Shown here one piece after another: positions 45,805-58,269 of a stretch of DNA of 64,000 nucleotides. Each line of letters begins with the position of its first letter. Position 1 is the first letter of the stretch. The stretch comes from Osmia lignaria lignaria (taxonomy: Eukaryota > Arthropoda > Insecta > Hymenoptera > Megachilidae). The stretch spans positions 10,228,001-10,292,000 of the forward strand of contig NC_135038.1 of NCBI RefSeq assembly GCF_051020975.1. The letters are read 5' to 3'. A program made the position numbers and the translations under genes. The notes beneath the pieces are model-generated. The model was given only the letters and a program-made list of their open reading frames with translations. It ran no database searches and was not told where the DNA came from.

Positions 45805-48134
45805 AGAATACAAAATTGAAATAATCTGTATAGAAAGATTTTGTTAAAATTGCGAGGAGAAATTTAATTAAATACTTTTTTTATCAATGACTTTTTAAGA
45901 AAAAGCTAACGGTGGTTTCGGTAGGGTGTTCTTCTTTCGATTTCGTGATTGATCTAGTGGAAGGATCATAAAAAGGAATTGAACGTAGCGAAGAGTTGAA
46001 AGAATTTTCTCAGTTTCACCAAGGAATTCCCGGCGTTTCCATTAATGGACGTAGAACTCTAGGGCAAAGAGAATTATCCGATCCTTGTGAATTCAAAGGC
46101 AGATTTGTGCATATTGAATTCTCCTTCCCCTTGGAACTTCTCAGTACCTCCGTCCTCTTGTGTAATCAACAGTATTATTTATCGACGTGAAATCAGCGTG
46201 CAATTCGCTTTGAGAAATTTCTACGGAAACATACTACAGGGAACTTGATCACTAGTTGCATAATTCTGACAGAATCTTAGAATTTCAGCGTTTCAATCAA
46301 TTCGAAAAGTATATTTCAATATTCAATAAGAAAGTTACCCCAGAGACCCTAAAAACAATTTTCTTAAAAAATATCAAATACCATTTTTGGATATTTATTA
46401 AATGAAGTTTTGTTACAATTTTGAATATTAAAATATGTTTGTTTTGTAGTGCAAGTTATAAAAATTGCTATCATCATCTTAAATAAATAAATACAATTAT
46501 CTCTGAACATAGTAAAAGCTCATCAATAATATTCTTCTTCTAATCTTTTGTATGCCTCTTATTTTACTGACAAGTTAATTCATCATCCCCAGTTAACGCG
46601 TTGAAGAACGAATTAGTGGACAGAAAATTTGACACCAGCTGTGCAACACAGTACACGTGTGAACAGCTTTTATCTCAATTAACACGAGCGTTTCTTCTTC
46701 TCTAGCTATTAATTGCAGAACAAGTCCAGCTTTCTAGCTAATGCCCCCGTTGAGTGCAGGTTTATAACAGACCATTCGCCAACATCGTTGCCTTCATCAG
46801 GGTACCCGTACAATCGACTTTCTTTTCAGACGTTAACACATTTACTAGGAACACTTCTAATTTACTTATTGAAACCATTATCAGCGTAACATTTCATTCA
46901 TAAAAGTGAGCACACCGGTAGATGAAGTGTTAGGAGTTCTAATGATATTAACACCTTCGCTAATTCGAGTGGAAATTTGTCGATGATTTATAGTCTCAAG
47001 TACCTAATACAAGTATTTCTAATTAGACAAGTAGAGACATTTCTACAATTAGTCATATGGGAGGTGGATTTTTATAGAAATTGACGTGACCATATGATAT
47101 GGTAGTTGAAGAGGTGAAATATATAAAATATAAAATTATGCAATTTTATATGCATTTGCAATTAAAAAAAAAAATTATTACCTGAAATTGCTAATTTTGA
47201 ATAGTAATCAGTATTTAACGGAGTATCTAATAATAAGGTAAAAAAGCAAGTGTTAAGTTACATTTATTGCTATAACCTGTGTAATCAATATATCAAAAGC
47301 AATTTATCTTGTTATTATTGCAAAGATACCAAGTTCTTGTAGGATCAAAGAAGGATCCTCACTTGTTCGAATCAACGTTGCCTGCTCGAGACATCGATTG
47401 AAGTTTTTATTCTTCTTTCAACTCGAGCTACGTATCCATTTAATGGATTTTCGATACGCGATCTGTCGTTCGATAGATCATTTGTACTTCCAAGCTTTAC
47501 TTTTCGATTTCGCCAAGTCGCAAAAATGTGAAGGATTCATATATCCATCAGCTGCATGCGAATGGACTGATATATTTAAAGAAACTACCAACTCTACATT
47601 GCAAAATTAATTACAAAAATTGAAAAATTTATTTTCCATCACATTTTCACTAGCCATTTAGTTCCAAATGCATAACATTATATACATGCAAAGTGATGTT
47701 GTTTCAAGTTCGTTAAATTAACAATTTAAAGGAAAGCAGAATAATTATGCATTATGTGAAAAATTCCAGCACAGTAATGCAAGTTTGAATTGAGAATACT
47801 AGAAAGTAGACTTAATTATGTTCCTTTTATCTTAGTTTGGTCACTGCAGTTGTATCACAAAAGTTGAACCATATCGAGCAAAACTAATTTAAGTGTTCCA
47901 AACATGAACTGACGCAACGTACACGCTTTCAAATTCCGTTTCTAATTGCTTATGATATTTTTTAAATATTAGATAATACTGCAATATCTCATTTTCGTTT
48001 TAAATCGTTACACAATGTAATGATTATATTTTTTATAAAAGGCAAATAATTCTGGAAAATAATACTGAATTTAATTATACGAGGCATTAATTACAATTTT
48101 CATTTGAAAAACTTAAATTTTGTAGATATTTATT

Positions 48135-48358
48135 TTATCTCTCGGACGGCGGACTATGAAAGAAGCGCCAATTGTAATTTAATTTCGTATTTCATATTAT
48201 TTTCATTTTATAAATTTTATCCTCTTTCATTAAAAATGATTGTTCCAATATATGAAACATTTTCGTTTAAAAATCATACATTTAACTTTAAATTAATATC
48301 CTTATATATGCTCCGTAAAGGGTTACAATTGACCCAGGCTCCGCTATTCAAGGATTAA
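48135..48358 (-). mobile_element. TTAA MITE family 1, full copy in reverse orientation (224 bp)
   Basis: The left end is CTCTCGGACGGCGGACTATG; the right end is CCGCTATTCAAGGATTAA, preceded by ACAATTGACCCAGGCT. Inverted, this reads as the family consensus start. The 84-codon plus-strand ORF across it is fortuitous. Confidence 0.65.
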
Positions 48359-49075
48359 AAGTTTGATATCGTTCTAGGCTGGGAAATATTTTTATACTTT
48401 GCATTTAGATTAAGATAAATTAACTGAAAATTTTCTATTTTTTGTACATAATTACCCGTACGACCCTTGGATTAATTACTCACCAACCCTGAATCACACA
48501 CTTGGCCCTTCTAGCCCTGGTAATATCCAAGAATTTTTATTGATCCTTCTCCTTATTCCCACTACCTCTCAAATCAAACTATAATAAAATTATGAAAGCT
48601 CCGAATTTAAAATAAATCAACCACGTAAAAAAGTAGCGTTGAATATTTTATCACCGCTAAGACTAGAAAATTCCAAGAAAAAAATAAAATCTTTGCTTGA
48701 AATAAATGTTGGGGTAGGTATGAAATATGCTTCGCATTATTCTGCCTGGTAGTATTCTCCCCTACAACGTTCCACGTGAACAATTTTCCACGTTGCGATA
48801 CTTAACGCGAACATCATTCCACGGAACAGCACATTCTACGACGTGTTTAACATCCATACTCAGCGACATAGTTTGCATATCATGGTTATTTTAATATTCA
48901 CAGTACACTTCTAATATACTCTGCATGTACAGATATACTATGTACAAGACGTAGAGTACACTAGAAAATAATTAAATTTACATAACTGAAATTCTTATAT
49001 CCAAAATATACTTCAGAAATGATATACTTCAACTTTAAAAAATTGAAATTAAAATATCTCTTAAACTACTCAATT

Positions 49076-49339
49076 TTAACCCTTAGTAGGTGGGGTGGTT
49101 TTTGAGGAACAACAAAATTTTTAATGACAGAATGACAATCAAATGGCTGTTTAATTTTCTTTTACAGAATATTTTTATAATTATTCTTTTACAGAAAATT
49201 CCAAGAAAAGAATAAAATTTTTGTAGTTGCAAAATTTTTTGTAATTTCTGTAAAATTAGTAAAAATGGAGCTGTCTGGTTTTTGCATGCAACCCTTCAAT
49301 TAGGGTATGATAGACCACACTTCACTCATTAAGGATTAA
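49076..49339. mobile_element. TTAA MITE family 2 (264 bp)
   Basis: The left end is TTAACCCTTAGTAGGTGGGG. The right end, inverted, is TTAATCCTTAATGAGTGAAG. Both are bounded by TTAA and share a TTAAYCCTTA start. The interior contains a near-duplicate of TTCTTTTACAGAA at about 49157 and 49183. It has no coding capacity. Confidence 0.5.
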
Positions 49340-50467
49340 TTACTAATTAAAAAGTTATGAAAACTTATGAAACCTGCTATATTTTTTTTTTTAATAATAT
49401 GAATAGTATTGTAAGTACTTATATCAGTATTCATCCTGTGTAATCCTTATAAAATGTCTAAAGAAGAAAAGAAACAGTAAGCTCAGGGTAAAGATTCGAA
49501 TTTAGATTCGAAACATCGAAAGCAACGAATCGACCCTTCCTTCGTTCCTAAGTAAATCGAGCAGAACGTGGGTATTTTAATCTATATATCGAGGAATTTC
49601 CGAACCCTCCCGAGCCGTGGGGTCCCTTTTCGTCGTGCAGCGAAACGCTTTCCGCCTTCGTTTCGCAGTTGAATTTCAATTTATTAAAATGCCGGATCCC
49701 TCTTGAGCAAGGCTCGGCGATCCTTTTTAACGTCGTCGCTTCGCTTTTCTCTTGATATCGCTTTCCGGAAGCTGGCACGAAACGACGTGGCCACACCGGC
49801 TCGAATGTCTGAATATAAACAGCGACGCTTTACAATTCATGACCCATGAACAGAACCGCGACTCTTCTCTGTTTCTTCTTCTTTACCAATAAAACATCGA
49901 GTTTCCTGCACTCTCCTTTTCCCAGCTCGAAAAGGGTTATATACACGATTATTCTCCAATATGATTTTGTCATTTACAAAAGTTCTTTCAACCTTTCGTT
50001 ACCGTTACCTATTTTTATCCTTTTTCGATAATAATTGTTGTGTCATTTACCAAAGAAAACGTGTTGAACTTTCCCTCAGTAAACGGCTTAATGATGGGTA
50101 AGTATAGTAGATAGAGGGTTAAGAACCTTACATGAAGATCGTTAACCCTTCCGACCCGATATCGACACACAGAGTTTCGCATGCTACAGAAACTTTGACT
50201 TGTAAAATTATCTCGAAGCCTATCATGCAAAACCATAACTATCCTGAGTATTAAACGAGAAAAACCATCATTGGAAACTAATTATTACCGAAATATATTT
50301 TCGATTTTCTGGGCATTAATGGATTAAAAGAGAACGTTCGAACCCTTTTCTGTCGCAAGATTTCGTTGTTATGAAATCGACAGATGCTACAATCTTTCTG
50401 CATCTTTCGGGAGTGCGAGTATTGGTTAAAAACTTTCGAATGTTTCTCTTCTATGTAATTACGCTTG

Positions 50468-50710
50468 TTAACTTCTCTCGGAACTCGCAAAACTGTTGTT
50501 ACATAGGTCGGTGAGGAAGTCCTTCAAACTGGGATCGTTCAGAAAAATTTTTCGTTTTTTTGCATTCGCATAGAAGTCCGTACGTGCAGCAGAATGATTA
50601 TCAGGGACGAGAATGTTGGCCCTTAGTAAACCTGCCACAAGCTCAAGAACCTTTCGACGACCAAACGAGGTACTTGAATTCATACAACATTCACTGAACG
50701 CAACATACAA
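50468..50710 (-). CDS. Uncertain 80-codon ORF
   Basis: The frame is MYVAFSECCMNSSTSFGRRK, then VLELVAGLLRANILVPDNHS, AARTDFYANAKKRKIF and LNDPSLKDFLTDLCNN to a stop. Its composition is more protein-like than most random frames here, and a TGTATGTTGCGTTCAG acceptor-like site overlaps its start. I recognise nothing in it. It may be an isolated exon, a transposon remnant or chance. Confidence 0.2.
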   Translation of the reverse strand: MYVAFSECCMNSSTSFGRRKVLELVAGLLRANILVPDNHSAARTDFYANAKKRKIFLNDPSLKDFLTDLCNNSFASSERS

Positions 50711-53339
50711 AAATATGAATTAAAATTCAGCATGATTTTTGAATAACTTCTAATACAAAAATTCAAATTCTTTCATAAGCGACTGCATATTATTATATAA
50801 ATATCTCTTTAAAAAGTTTTTGATACAGAAGGAAATTAAGAATTTATAATCGATCAAAGTGTTAATTAGAAATAATATCTGATTAAATGTAACATTCATT
50901 GTAAGCTCGTAGATCATATTTCTCATTAACTAAAGTGTGGTGTTCCAAAGAGAAAAGTAATTTACGCTGAAATTATTCGTATACTTGAGTTTTTCCACGC
51001 CAGTGTACGTACAATTACGGAAGGTAAATGTATCGAACCCCAGGGACCGCTCATAATACATCACTGGCTGTGTGGAAACTCTTGTCAACCAACGTGATAT
51101 TTGAATGCAGAAACCATTAAGGAGAAATTGCTACCAAGTACCTGGGATATACTACAAAAATGTATAGATAACTGTGCAACGTACGAGAAATTTGGCAAAA
51201 GATTTTTGCACTATTTTTCTAAATACAAAAATTAATCCTTTCACATACTAATTTGTGTGAGAGTTTTAATAAATGAAAAACACAAAATTGAAAACCAAAT
51301 TTGAAATAGTGTTAAAATAATACTAATTGGATGAGGTGGAAAATGGAAAGCTTGAATAATTGCAATTATAATAAATTAAATTTTATTAAAAATTGTATTC
51401 CTGTTCTGTAATATTCTTAAAGCAGAACATGAATTCCTAACTTTTTTGCAATTTGTTATCATCCAACGATGGTTTACAGAGCAATAACAAAGAACTTGCC
51501 TTTGGATTAAAAACAGTAAGATGGATGGTTGTATTTCTGTACGAGTCACCTTATTTATTTCAACCTTTCCTATACATCGTACCACAAAACTGTCGCATTC
51601 GGGACAAATAGATATCCTGAACAATTTTATTACAAAGACTCTGTTCTCCAAAACGAGCGTTCAAATTAAACGTAGAAAATAATTTCAATCATTCTATTAT
51701 GCCACGTCATTTAAATTAGCGCAGATCTTTTCCTTTGATAGAAGAGAATTTTTTAAATTTCGACGAGAAGCAAGTTTACTCGGGTCGTTTACCCGTCTTA
51801 CAGGGATCTCAATAAATTTTCAACCTTTCCTGATTCACAGAAATTCTCCGTGTGCGGACACACACGATTATAAATGGTGGGGACGACGTTAACCCTCGGG
51901 GGTTGACCTCAACGCCTGTCGGGTCGACTACAGAATCTTTCGACGACCAAAAATATCACCTGAATAGAAAAGCCCTCTTGAAAATACGGATCAATGTAAA
52001 CGTTGCCATTGCAGAATACTCGATTGCATATTTTCTTTACGAAACGTCTGTGTTTACACTTTCACAACTGCACCTTTCATAGAATTTATGATTCTTTTAA
52101 TTTTACCTTCCTTGTAAACGATAAAATACCTATTTTGTAATTTCTGATTTTAAATTTTACTAAATTACCATTTTTCAAAGTATAATACACAACACAATAA
52201 TTTTGAAAAGTTTTTTGAAATTATAAACTAACCCGTAAGGTGTGTTAGTTCTTTGATCCCGGTTGTAAAGAAAATATTCATCTAATGGGTACTGAAAACC
52301 GTCTTTAAAAATATCTGAGAGTAAAAGTCTGGCATCGTGCCGCACTCTCGATATTTTTCATTAAAAGAAACATGAAAAAGAAAGGGAAAGGAAAACGAAA
52401 AATACTCAACCGAGTGGAAGTAAAATGGTATAAAAATGGAAGCTTTTTCAAAAAGTTGGAACATCACAATATTGCAAAAATAATTTCAAGTATTCAAAAT
52501 TATTAAAAAGTGACCTCATAGAAAAGAAATTAAATATCTAACACGAACTCCAAAATTAAATCCTAATTATAACAAGTTTTTTTCCAGTTGCAGAGATATT
52601 CAATCTTATTAATAATAATTTTTCATTCGATACATATTTTCTTTTCGAGTAAGCAAGATCGGATTATACCGTTTTCAGTCTCTCTGATAGTCCATAAAAA
52701 AAGAAAAAGAAAAGTGGCAAGAGGTGGCAGTCAATGGCTCCCTCGGTGAAAAGGATGAGTGCTTTCAGCTTCCTTTAGCAAAAATCAATTTCGCTGACGC
52801 TACTCATAATCCGATTAATTAGAAGCTAGTCAAAGAAGAACAGAATGTAAGCTTCTGAAACGTGAAATACAAAATATCATACGGTGTATTATGGAATAAA
52901 AAAGATCAAGTATCGTGATCGAGATGCGTTTTAATGGATCTGAAAATCTATTCAGCGTTGAAACTTTTTAACACGATGTAAAGTTTGAAATTGAGTGCTC
53001 ATGGAGTAGTTTAATTTCGTGTAGATTTCACGCAAAATCGATACCGTGTTTATCACGTTCACATTGAAAAACATGGAACCTGTATTCCATGAGAAACTGC
53101 ATCTTCCGGAGCATTATATTATAATTTATATTACATCTTGTTTGCGTTGAAGCTTCAAAAGATTGCATTAATTCAGATGTTTCTATTTTATGACGTTTCT
53201 CATTACGAAACAAGATTTTATTTTTCAAAGGTTCAAAGCGAAAAGCTTCGACTTTGTTTGAATTATTCCTTTCCTTCGGGTATGGACTTACGCTATTTAT
53301 TACGAGCACAGTTTCGTTAATGACCGACTACAGAAATTT

Positions 53340-53479
53340 GCTAAATAATAGAGGTAGAGTCAGTCGTGACCTAAACTTACGAAAGATATACGAGTTAAAT
53401 TAAAAAACTGAAAATCATATGAAATACGAAATTAAATTAAAATTGAGGCCCTCTCCGTGGTCCGTGCTTCGATGGTTAA
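53340..53479 (+). mobile_element. TTAA MITE family 1, degenerate copy
   Basis: GTCAGTCGTGACC near the left, then AAATTAAAATTGAGGCCCTC and GGTCCGTGCTTCGATGGTTAA at the right, matching the 17.7-kb copy. Confidence 0.55.
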
Positions 53480-54142
53480 CGAATTATTAAATTATTAATA
53501 GTATTACGCTTTCCTAACTATTGTTTTAATAAAAATAAACAAGTAAGTCTTAAATTTAAAAAATAGAAGGCGCACAGAATATTTAATCTGAACGTTGAAA
53601 CTGAAATATTAGATTTGTAGATTTCTTATTGATAAGGAAGAAAGCTTCCTCGTAAGGTTTCCTCGTAAAATGGTCCCCAGTTGGAACGTTTTTCCAATAA
53701 ACGATGGCCTTGTTTCGGTGGCTGTAATGAATAATGGGAAAACCGATTGCAATTAGAGTCGAATGACGTGATTGCAATGATACCGGTTGCACGATTACTT
53801 GTTCTTCAACCGCATGGTTCGCGAGTGAGCAGCTCTGCTTGCGCTTGCCGCAGTTCCGCCTCATCGTTGCTTCATTATCCGTACTTAACGAAGCTTTTCT
53901 GCAAAGCACCACCGATCGATTCCAACTAGTTTCTCGAAAAGAAAAATGGACCCTCGTCGCGGCGAGGAAATGTTTCCCGTTACAAGGATACACGTCAAAT
54001 AAACGAAACTATTTATCAATCGCTCCGTACGAGGCGGTAAATTTATATTAATTAAATGGAATGTTTGTAGTATAATAAATGGAAAATATATCTGAAAATG
54101 TATTTCTCTGATAAAAATATTATAGCACAAATCAATTCCTTC

Positions 54143-54240
54143 TTAACTCTCGGACGACAGACCATAGAAAGAGCCCAAATTTTTATTTAATTTCTTATTT
54201 CATATTATTTTCATCTTCTAAATTTCATACCGTTTAAAAT
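54143..54240 (-). mobile_element. TTAA MITE family 1, truncated reverse copy
   Basis: TTAACTCTCGGACGACAGACC is the inverse of the family right end, followed by inverse interior sequence (ATTTAATTTCTTATTTCATA). The other end is lost. Confidence 0.55.
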
Positions 54241-55505
54241 TAAATTTGAAATTACCATGACCATTTAAAAATAAATCTCCAATTAAGAAAAAGAAGAGGC
54301 ATCTTCATTATTCTCAGTATATGCTAAAATTTTTAGTAAAATTTTTTTTTTCAACGAAAGTATACATTGCAACTAGAATTTTATAAGAAATGAAGTAGTT
54401 AGGATGTTAATAGAAACATGTTTGCTGCTTTGTAAACAAAAATCTAGTATTCCAAGAGAAAGTTGATTTCTCTTTGCGAAGCATACCAATTCTCAACTCG
54501 TGACTGATCCTAACTTAAAAGAAGCTTGGGAAATGCTACTTTAAAGTACGCGAAAAGAGCAAAGAAGGTGCATTTGCATCTCAAACGGCTCAGATTAAGA
54601 AGTTGAATCATTCTCATGATGCACTACAGTACAGGAGCTTCTTATAGCCTGGCCAAACGTTTTCCGCGAAGTAGGTTGCGCGAATCTTACGAAGAATTCT
54701 CAGTTTTGAAAAGAACTTTTCATGAAAGTTTAGCAAAATTTTCTGAAACTTTACGACTATTTGTATGCACATACACCACGGAATCATTTTACGTAACTGT
54801 TCAATCTCTGGAACACCAAATAAATTAAATAAATTTAAAAGAATTTAAGCACCCACTTTTATTAAAACTTTTTATTCCTTTTAACGAGAAATTTAGTTGT
54901 AACTTTTTCCAACACCGTCTATATGAAAGCATGTAAGTACTCTCTTGTTTGGTATATACCATTGTTGGGGAAAAAGGTAGCACGTCTTTCTTTTCGGAAA
55001 GACACGTAAAGAAAATAAAGCATGAAAATGTGGGACGAGAAACACGTCTATCTTGGAAAATCCTTCAATATTGTACACGTGAAAATTTGAAGTAATTTTA
55101 TATACTTTCTTACTTCAATTTCAATTGTACATCCAATGTAATACACGAAATACTGCAATAACTTTACTAACAACCCAAATAATTAAAAATGATGAAAGAA
55201 TCACTGAACTAAAAATTCAAATAAAAAATAAAAAAAACTATAATGTGAAGAACAGTAGCAACATTATTCTCCTGTTTGAATTACACTGACCGAATTCCAA
55301 CAGACTGCTATCGAATGTGACTAATCGAATCATACGGTGCGAGGAGTAATACGAAACGCCGAAGTGATAGGGACAGAAGCTCTCGATGTCTTCTTACGCG
55401 AACTTTGCAATCAAGTTTAGCGACCGAGTATCCAGCAACGGCTCTCGTAACTCGGAAAAGTCACTCGACTATCAAGCATCCACTTGAAAAGTAGAAACTA
55501 GAAGT

Positions 55506-55521
55506 CACGTGTTGCCACGTG
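55506..55521. promoter_or_regulatory. Paired CACGTG E-boxes one helical turn apart
   Basis: Two perfect palindromic CACGTG sites are separated by TTGC (centres 10 bases apart). They lie in a GC-richer non-repetitive stretch (55.3-55.7 kb) with a CT microsatellite just downstream. This is the arrangement bound by bHLH dimers such as CLK/CYC or MYC-family factors. Function is not shown. Confidence 0.4.
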
Positions 55522-55934
55522 AAACCAGTCTAGGGAACTTCGATCGCTCTCTCTCTCTATCCAACGATATTCCGATAAAACCGCAACACGCATTCGCACC
55601 CTGTGAGCAGACACCCGTGTTACTGCACACACCCTCGAGCCGCACCTGGGAACATTACTTTGGAAGTTTTCCCCGCACCAAATAATTCTGAAACGAAATT
55701 ACAGGGAGCCATGTATTTCCATCCGAATGGTTGAATTTTGTCCTCGATGAGTTACATCGAGCAAAGTTGCGATATGCTTTCAACAACACCAATTAAACAT
55801 AGTACGCGATGATCGAATAGGGTATGATACAGATGTGTAATGATTTCTATCGAATTTTATAAGTTGAAAAATATAGAATAAAAAGAAAATAGATTTTTAC
55901 GACCCTCTTGAGATTTCTGGGGCTATAAAATCTT

Positions 55935-56030
55935 CGAGGGCCCTTTGGTTGATAAACTTGATTCAAAAATTAAATTTAGTTCTGTCTGGATGCAACAAAA
56001 CACGTAGGCATTTTTTTTTTAAGCAAAATG
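55935..56030 (+). repeat. Dispersed repeat 'CTTGATTGATAAGCTT' partial copy
   Basis: GAGGGCCCTTTGGTTGATAA, then CTTGATTCAAAAATTAAATT as in the other two copies. The right end is missing and replaced by a T-run. Confidence 0.4.
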
Positions 56031-57068
56031 CCAGTTTCAAAAATTCAACCTTCTAAAGACCTAAATCGAAATATAGCATGGCTCTCGGATGTTGAAGTTC
56101 AATGTACGTCAATTCCACGGTCTTTTCTTTTGTTTCAATCGACTTCCACCGCGAACGAATCGAAAGATCCGACCATGGTACTAGTCTGAGCTTCGATAAT
56201 CCTCGACGGGATAAGAGTCTGGGTTAAAAGTGGGCGGCAGGGGGAAAAGAAGGTAACGCCTGATGAAAAGTCGCGATCCAAAGGGCATTCGAGAAAGCTC
56301 CAACCGTGGCGAGTTCAAGGATTAAGCTAATAGGAACCCCCATGAAATTCATACCAGCCACAGCCTTTAGAAAATTCCATTTCTATACGCCGATACGTCG
56401 ATTCAATTATGATTAAGAGATTAACGACGTACGCGTGAGATTAGAACGACAGAGGTCTCTTCCCTTGTATCCGTCCTTCAAATCCTCGTCGTCTCTTTTC
56501 TTGGCTGAAAGCTATGTAGAATATGCCCCGTCGAGGATCCTCCAGCATTGCCGAGTCGACTAACTCAAGAGGGCATGATAATCCAACGAGCCTTTGACAC
56601 TTGACGCTCTTGCGGCCCTCTGTTACAGGGCTCTTGCACGCTTCATGGACCGCCCTCGGATTCCAGTATCATAATGATCTGTGCTTTTGTTTTCAGCTCT
56701 ACTGTGTATTCGATACACTTTCGAGGATCCAGATAGATATCGATGAAATTTTAATTCCGTTTTAATTGCATCACAACCCGGGTGCATACATTTCAGATTG
56801 CATCGGGTGCATCGTAAGCTCTATATAGGTAACTGCATACCCATCGAAGCTTTAATATTTAAAACTTTTATTCGAGAATACGAATTAATTTCCAATGAAT
56901 TTCACGTGGATCGACAAAATTGCAAGGTGTCGGATTTAAATTTTCCAACGTACCAGGTCGGAGTATTCACGAATTCCAGCTAATGCATCTTAAATTCCGG
57001 AAATGTTTCGACCAACAGCAGCACACGTAGCTCATAAATCTTAGCTAGACTGACGCTTTCTGTTGCAG

Positions 57069-57111
57069 AGTTTGAGAAAGGACGACTGCCGCTACCTTGA
57101 CGAACTTCGAG
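57069..57111 (+). other. Candidate 43-nt non-coding exon upstream of stargazin-like exon
   Basis: A strong acceptor (GCTTTCTGTTGCAG) and a GAG|GTACGA donor bracket 43 bases. They lie 0.8 kb before the stargazin-like coding exon on the same strand and would suit a 5' UTR exon. A second acceptor-like TTTTTCAG at about 57802 could begin the coding exon. Consensus evidence only. Confidence 0.3.
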
Positions 57112-57929
57112 GTACGAACTTCTAGAAAGCCAAAAGGCCATGCGACTCTCAGGAGCTTTCGAGGAGTTCCTTAAACCTAACCCAAGAATACGTCAACCAA
57201 TGTGGACAACTTCTAGTACGATATTTCAAACGCAAACTTCTCTGAGTGTACTAATAAATTTTATTTGTACAACGATCAACTGAAACGATAGAAATATTTG
57301 TGAAGAATCTGTCGAAAAAGATCGACTTTTTGCTTTCTGAAATCTTTTATCAACAATTCGGCGCTGCTAAGCCTGAAAGCCTATCCCTTACCAATAGCTC
57401 TGCTTATAGGGATCCTCTTGGAGGCTTTCACGGATCAATTTTTCGGCGTATCTTTTCAAACAACGAAGACGACAAAAGAAGATAGAGAGAGAAGTTTGCA
57501 ACCATACAGCGAAGAAAGAAGACTTTGCTGGAAATAAGCTGTTCCCGTTACCTCCACTGCATTATCGATGAAAAGTGTTAACGGAACGGGAATCCAGTAC
57601 CGACCACTTTTCCAATATCGACCTCGATTCCAACTTCCATCCATAACTTTGGAAATAACGATGTAAGAAGAAATCTTGAAATAAAGAGAGCAATAATTTC
57701 TACTTTCGTCGAAATCGGATGAACTTTCCAAACTGCCAACTTTTCGATCTTCGACTTTATAAAAAATAGAGAAATTTTCATGGAAGCTGGATGAATTTTT
57801 CAGGTTGTGAAGTTTCTCAAAGCGGACTTGTCAGTGGGTAAAAAATAGAAGAAAATTCTTCAGTTTCAAATAAAATAGAAAAGGAGAAATACAAGGGAGG
57901 GTAGTCATTATTAGTGGTGGGATGCCCCC

Positions 57930-58269
57930 ATGACAAAAGGGCGGCACGTGGTGATGTCTTGTTGTTGTTGGTGCTGCGACAGCCTCGGCGGTGCCGGTTC
58001 TTCAAGTGCTGATGCTGGGGATGTTGTTACCGGTGCATCTGGTGGCAGTGTAGTTGTCGGTAGTAACAGCAATAACGCCGGTGGTGGTGGTCTCGGTATT
58101 GCTTCCGGTCTTTCTGCAATGCTATCGCTGGTCGTTGTCACAGTGGCCATCAGTACGGGAGAGTGGCTTCTAACGGAAGAGAAACTGCCGAAAACTTCAT
58201 CGAACGCTTCTGCGGAGCCTGACAGCAAAGTTACCTACAGCGGTCTCTGGAGGGTCTGCGTTGCCATAA
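57930..58269 (+). CDS. stg1: Stargazin-like voltage-gated calcium channel gamma subunit / TARP, first coding exon
   Basis: ATG 57930 opens 113 codons plus one base up to a GTGAGT donor. After a Cys/Ser/Gly-rich cytoplasmic N-terminus (SCCCWCC, then Gly/Ser/Asn runs) comes TM1 (SAMLSLVVVTVAISTGEWLL), and then an extracellular start with an NAS sequon and YSGLWRVCVAI. The GLWRVC signature is the claudin/PMP22-family GLWxxC motif; together with the ISTGEWL context it marks insect stargazin-type proteins. These four-pass proteins act at the plasma membrane as calcium-channel gamma subunits or AMPA/kainate receptor auxiliaries. The exon ends mid-codon in phase 1. The other membrane segments must lie downstream of this window, giving an intron over 5.7 kb. 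A second Met at 57954 is a possible alternative start. The minus-strand 105-codon ORF here is a shadow. Confidence 0.82.

Larger units (their letters stand above)
44244..57068. other. No supported gene; probable long 5' intron or intergenic DNA
   Basis: Short frames only, apart from the uncertain one at 50468. GC-richer patches occur at 49.55-49.8, 53.6-54.0, 55.3-55.7 and 56.1-56.7 kb without recognisable exons. The 136-codon minus frame at 53583 shows no family features. Confidence 0.5.

Noticed and set aside
53583..53993. 136-codon minus-strand ORF
   Set aside because: Long, but with random-looking composition, no family features and competing plus-strand frames; kept only as a GC-richer patch.
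57911..58228. 105-codon minus-strand ORF opposite the stargazin-like exon
   Set aside because: Pro/Ala-rich antisense shadow of the Gly/Ser-rich coding exon.
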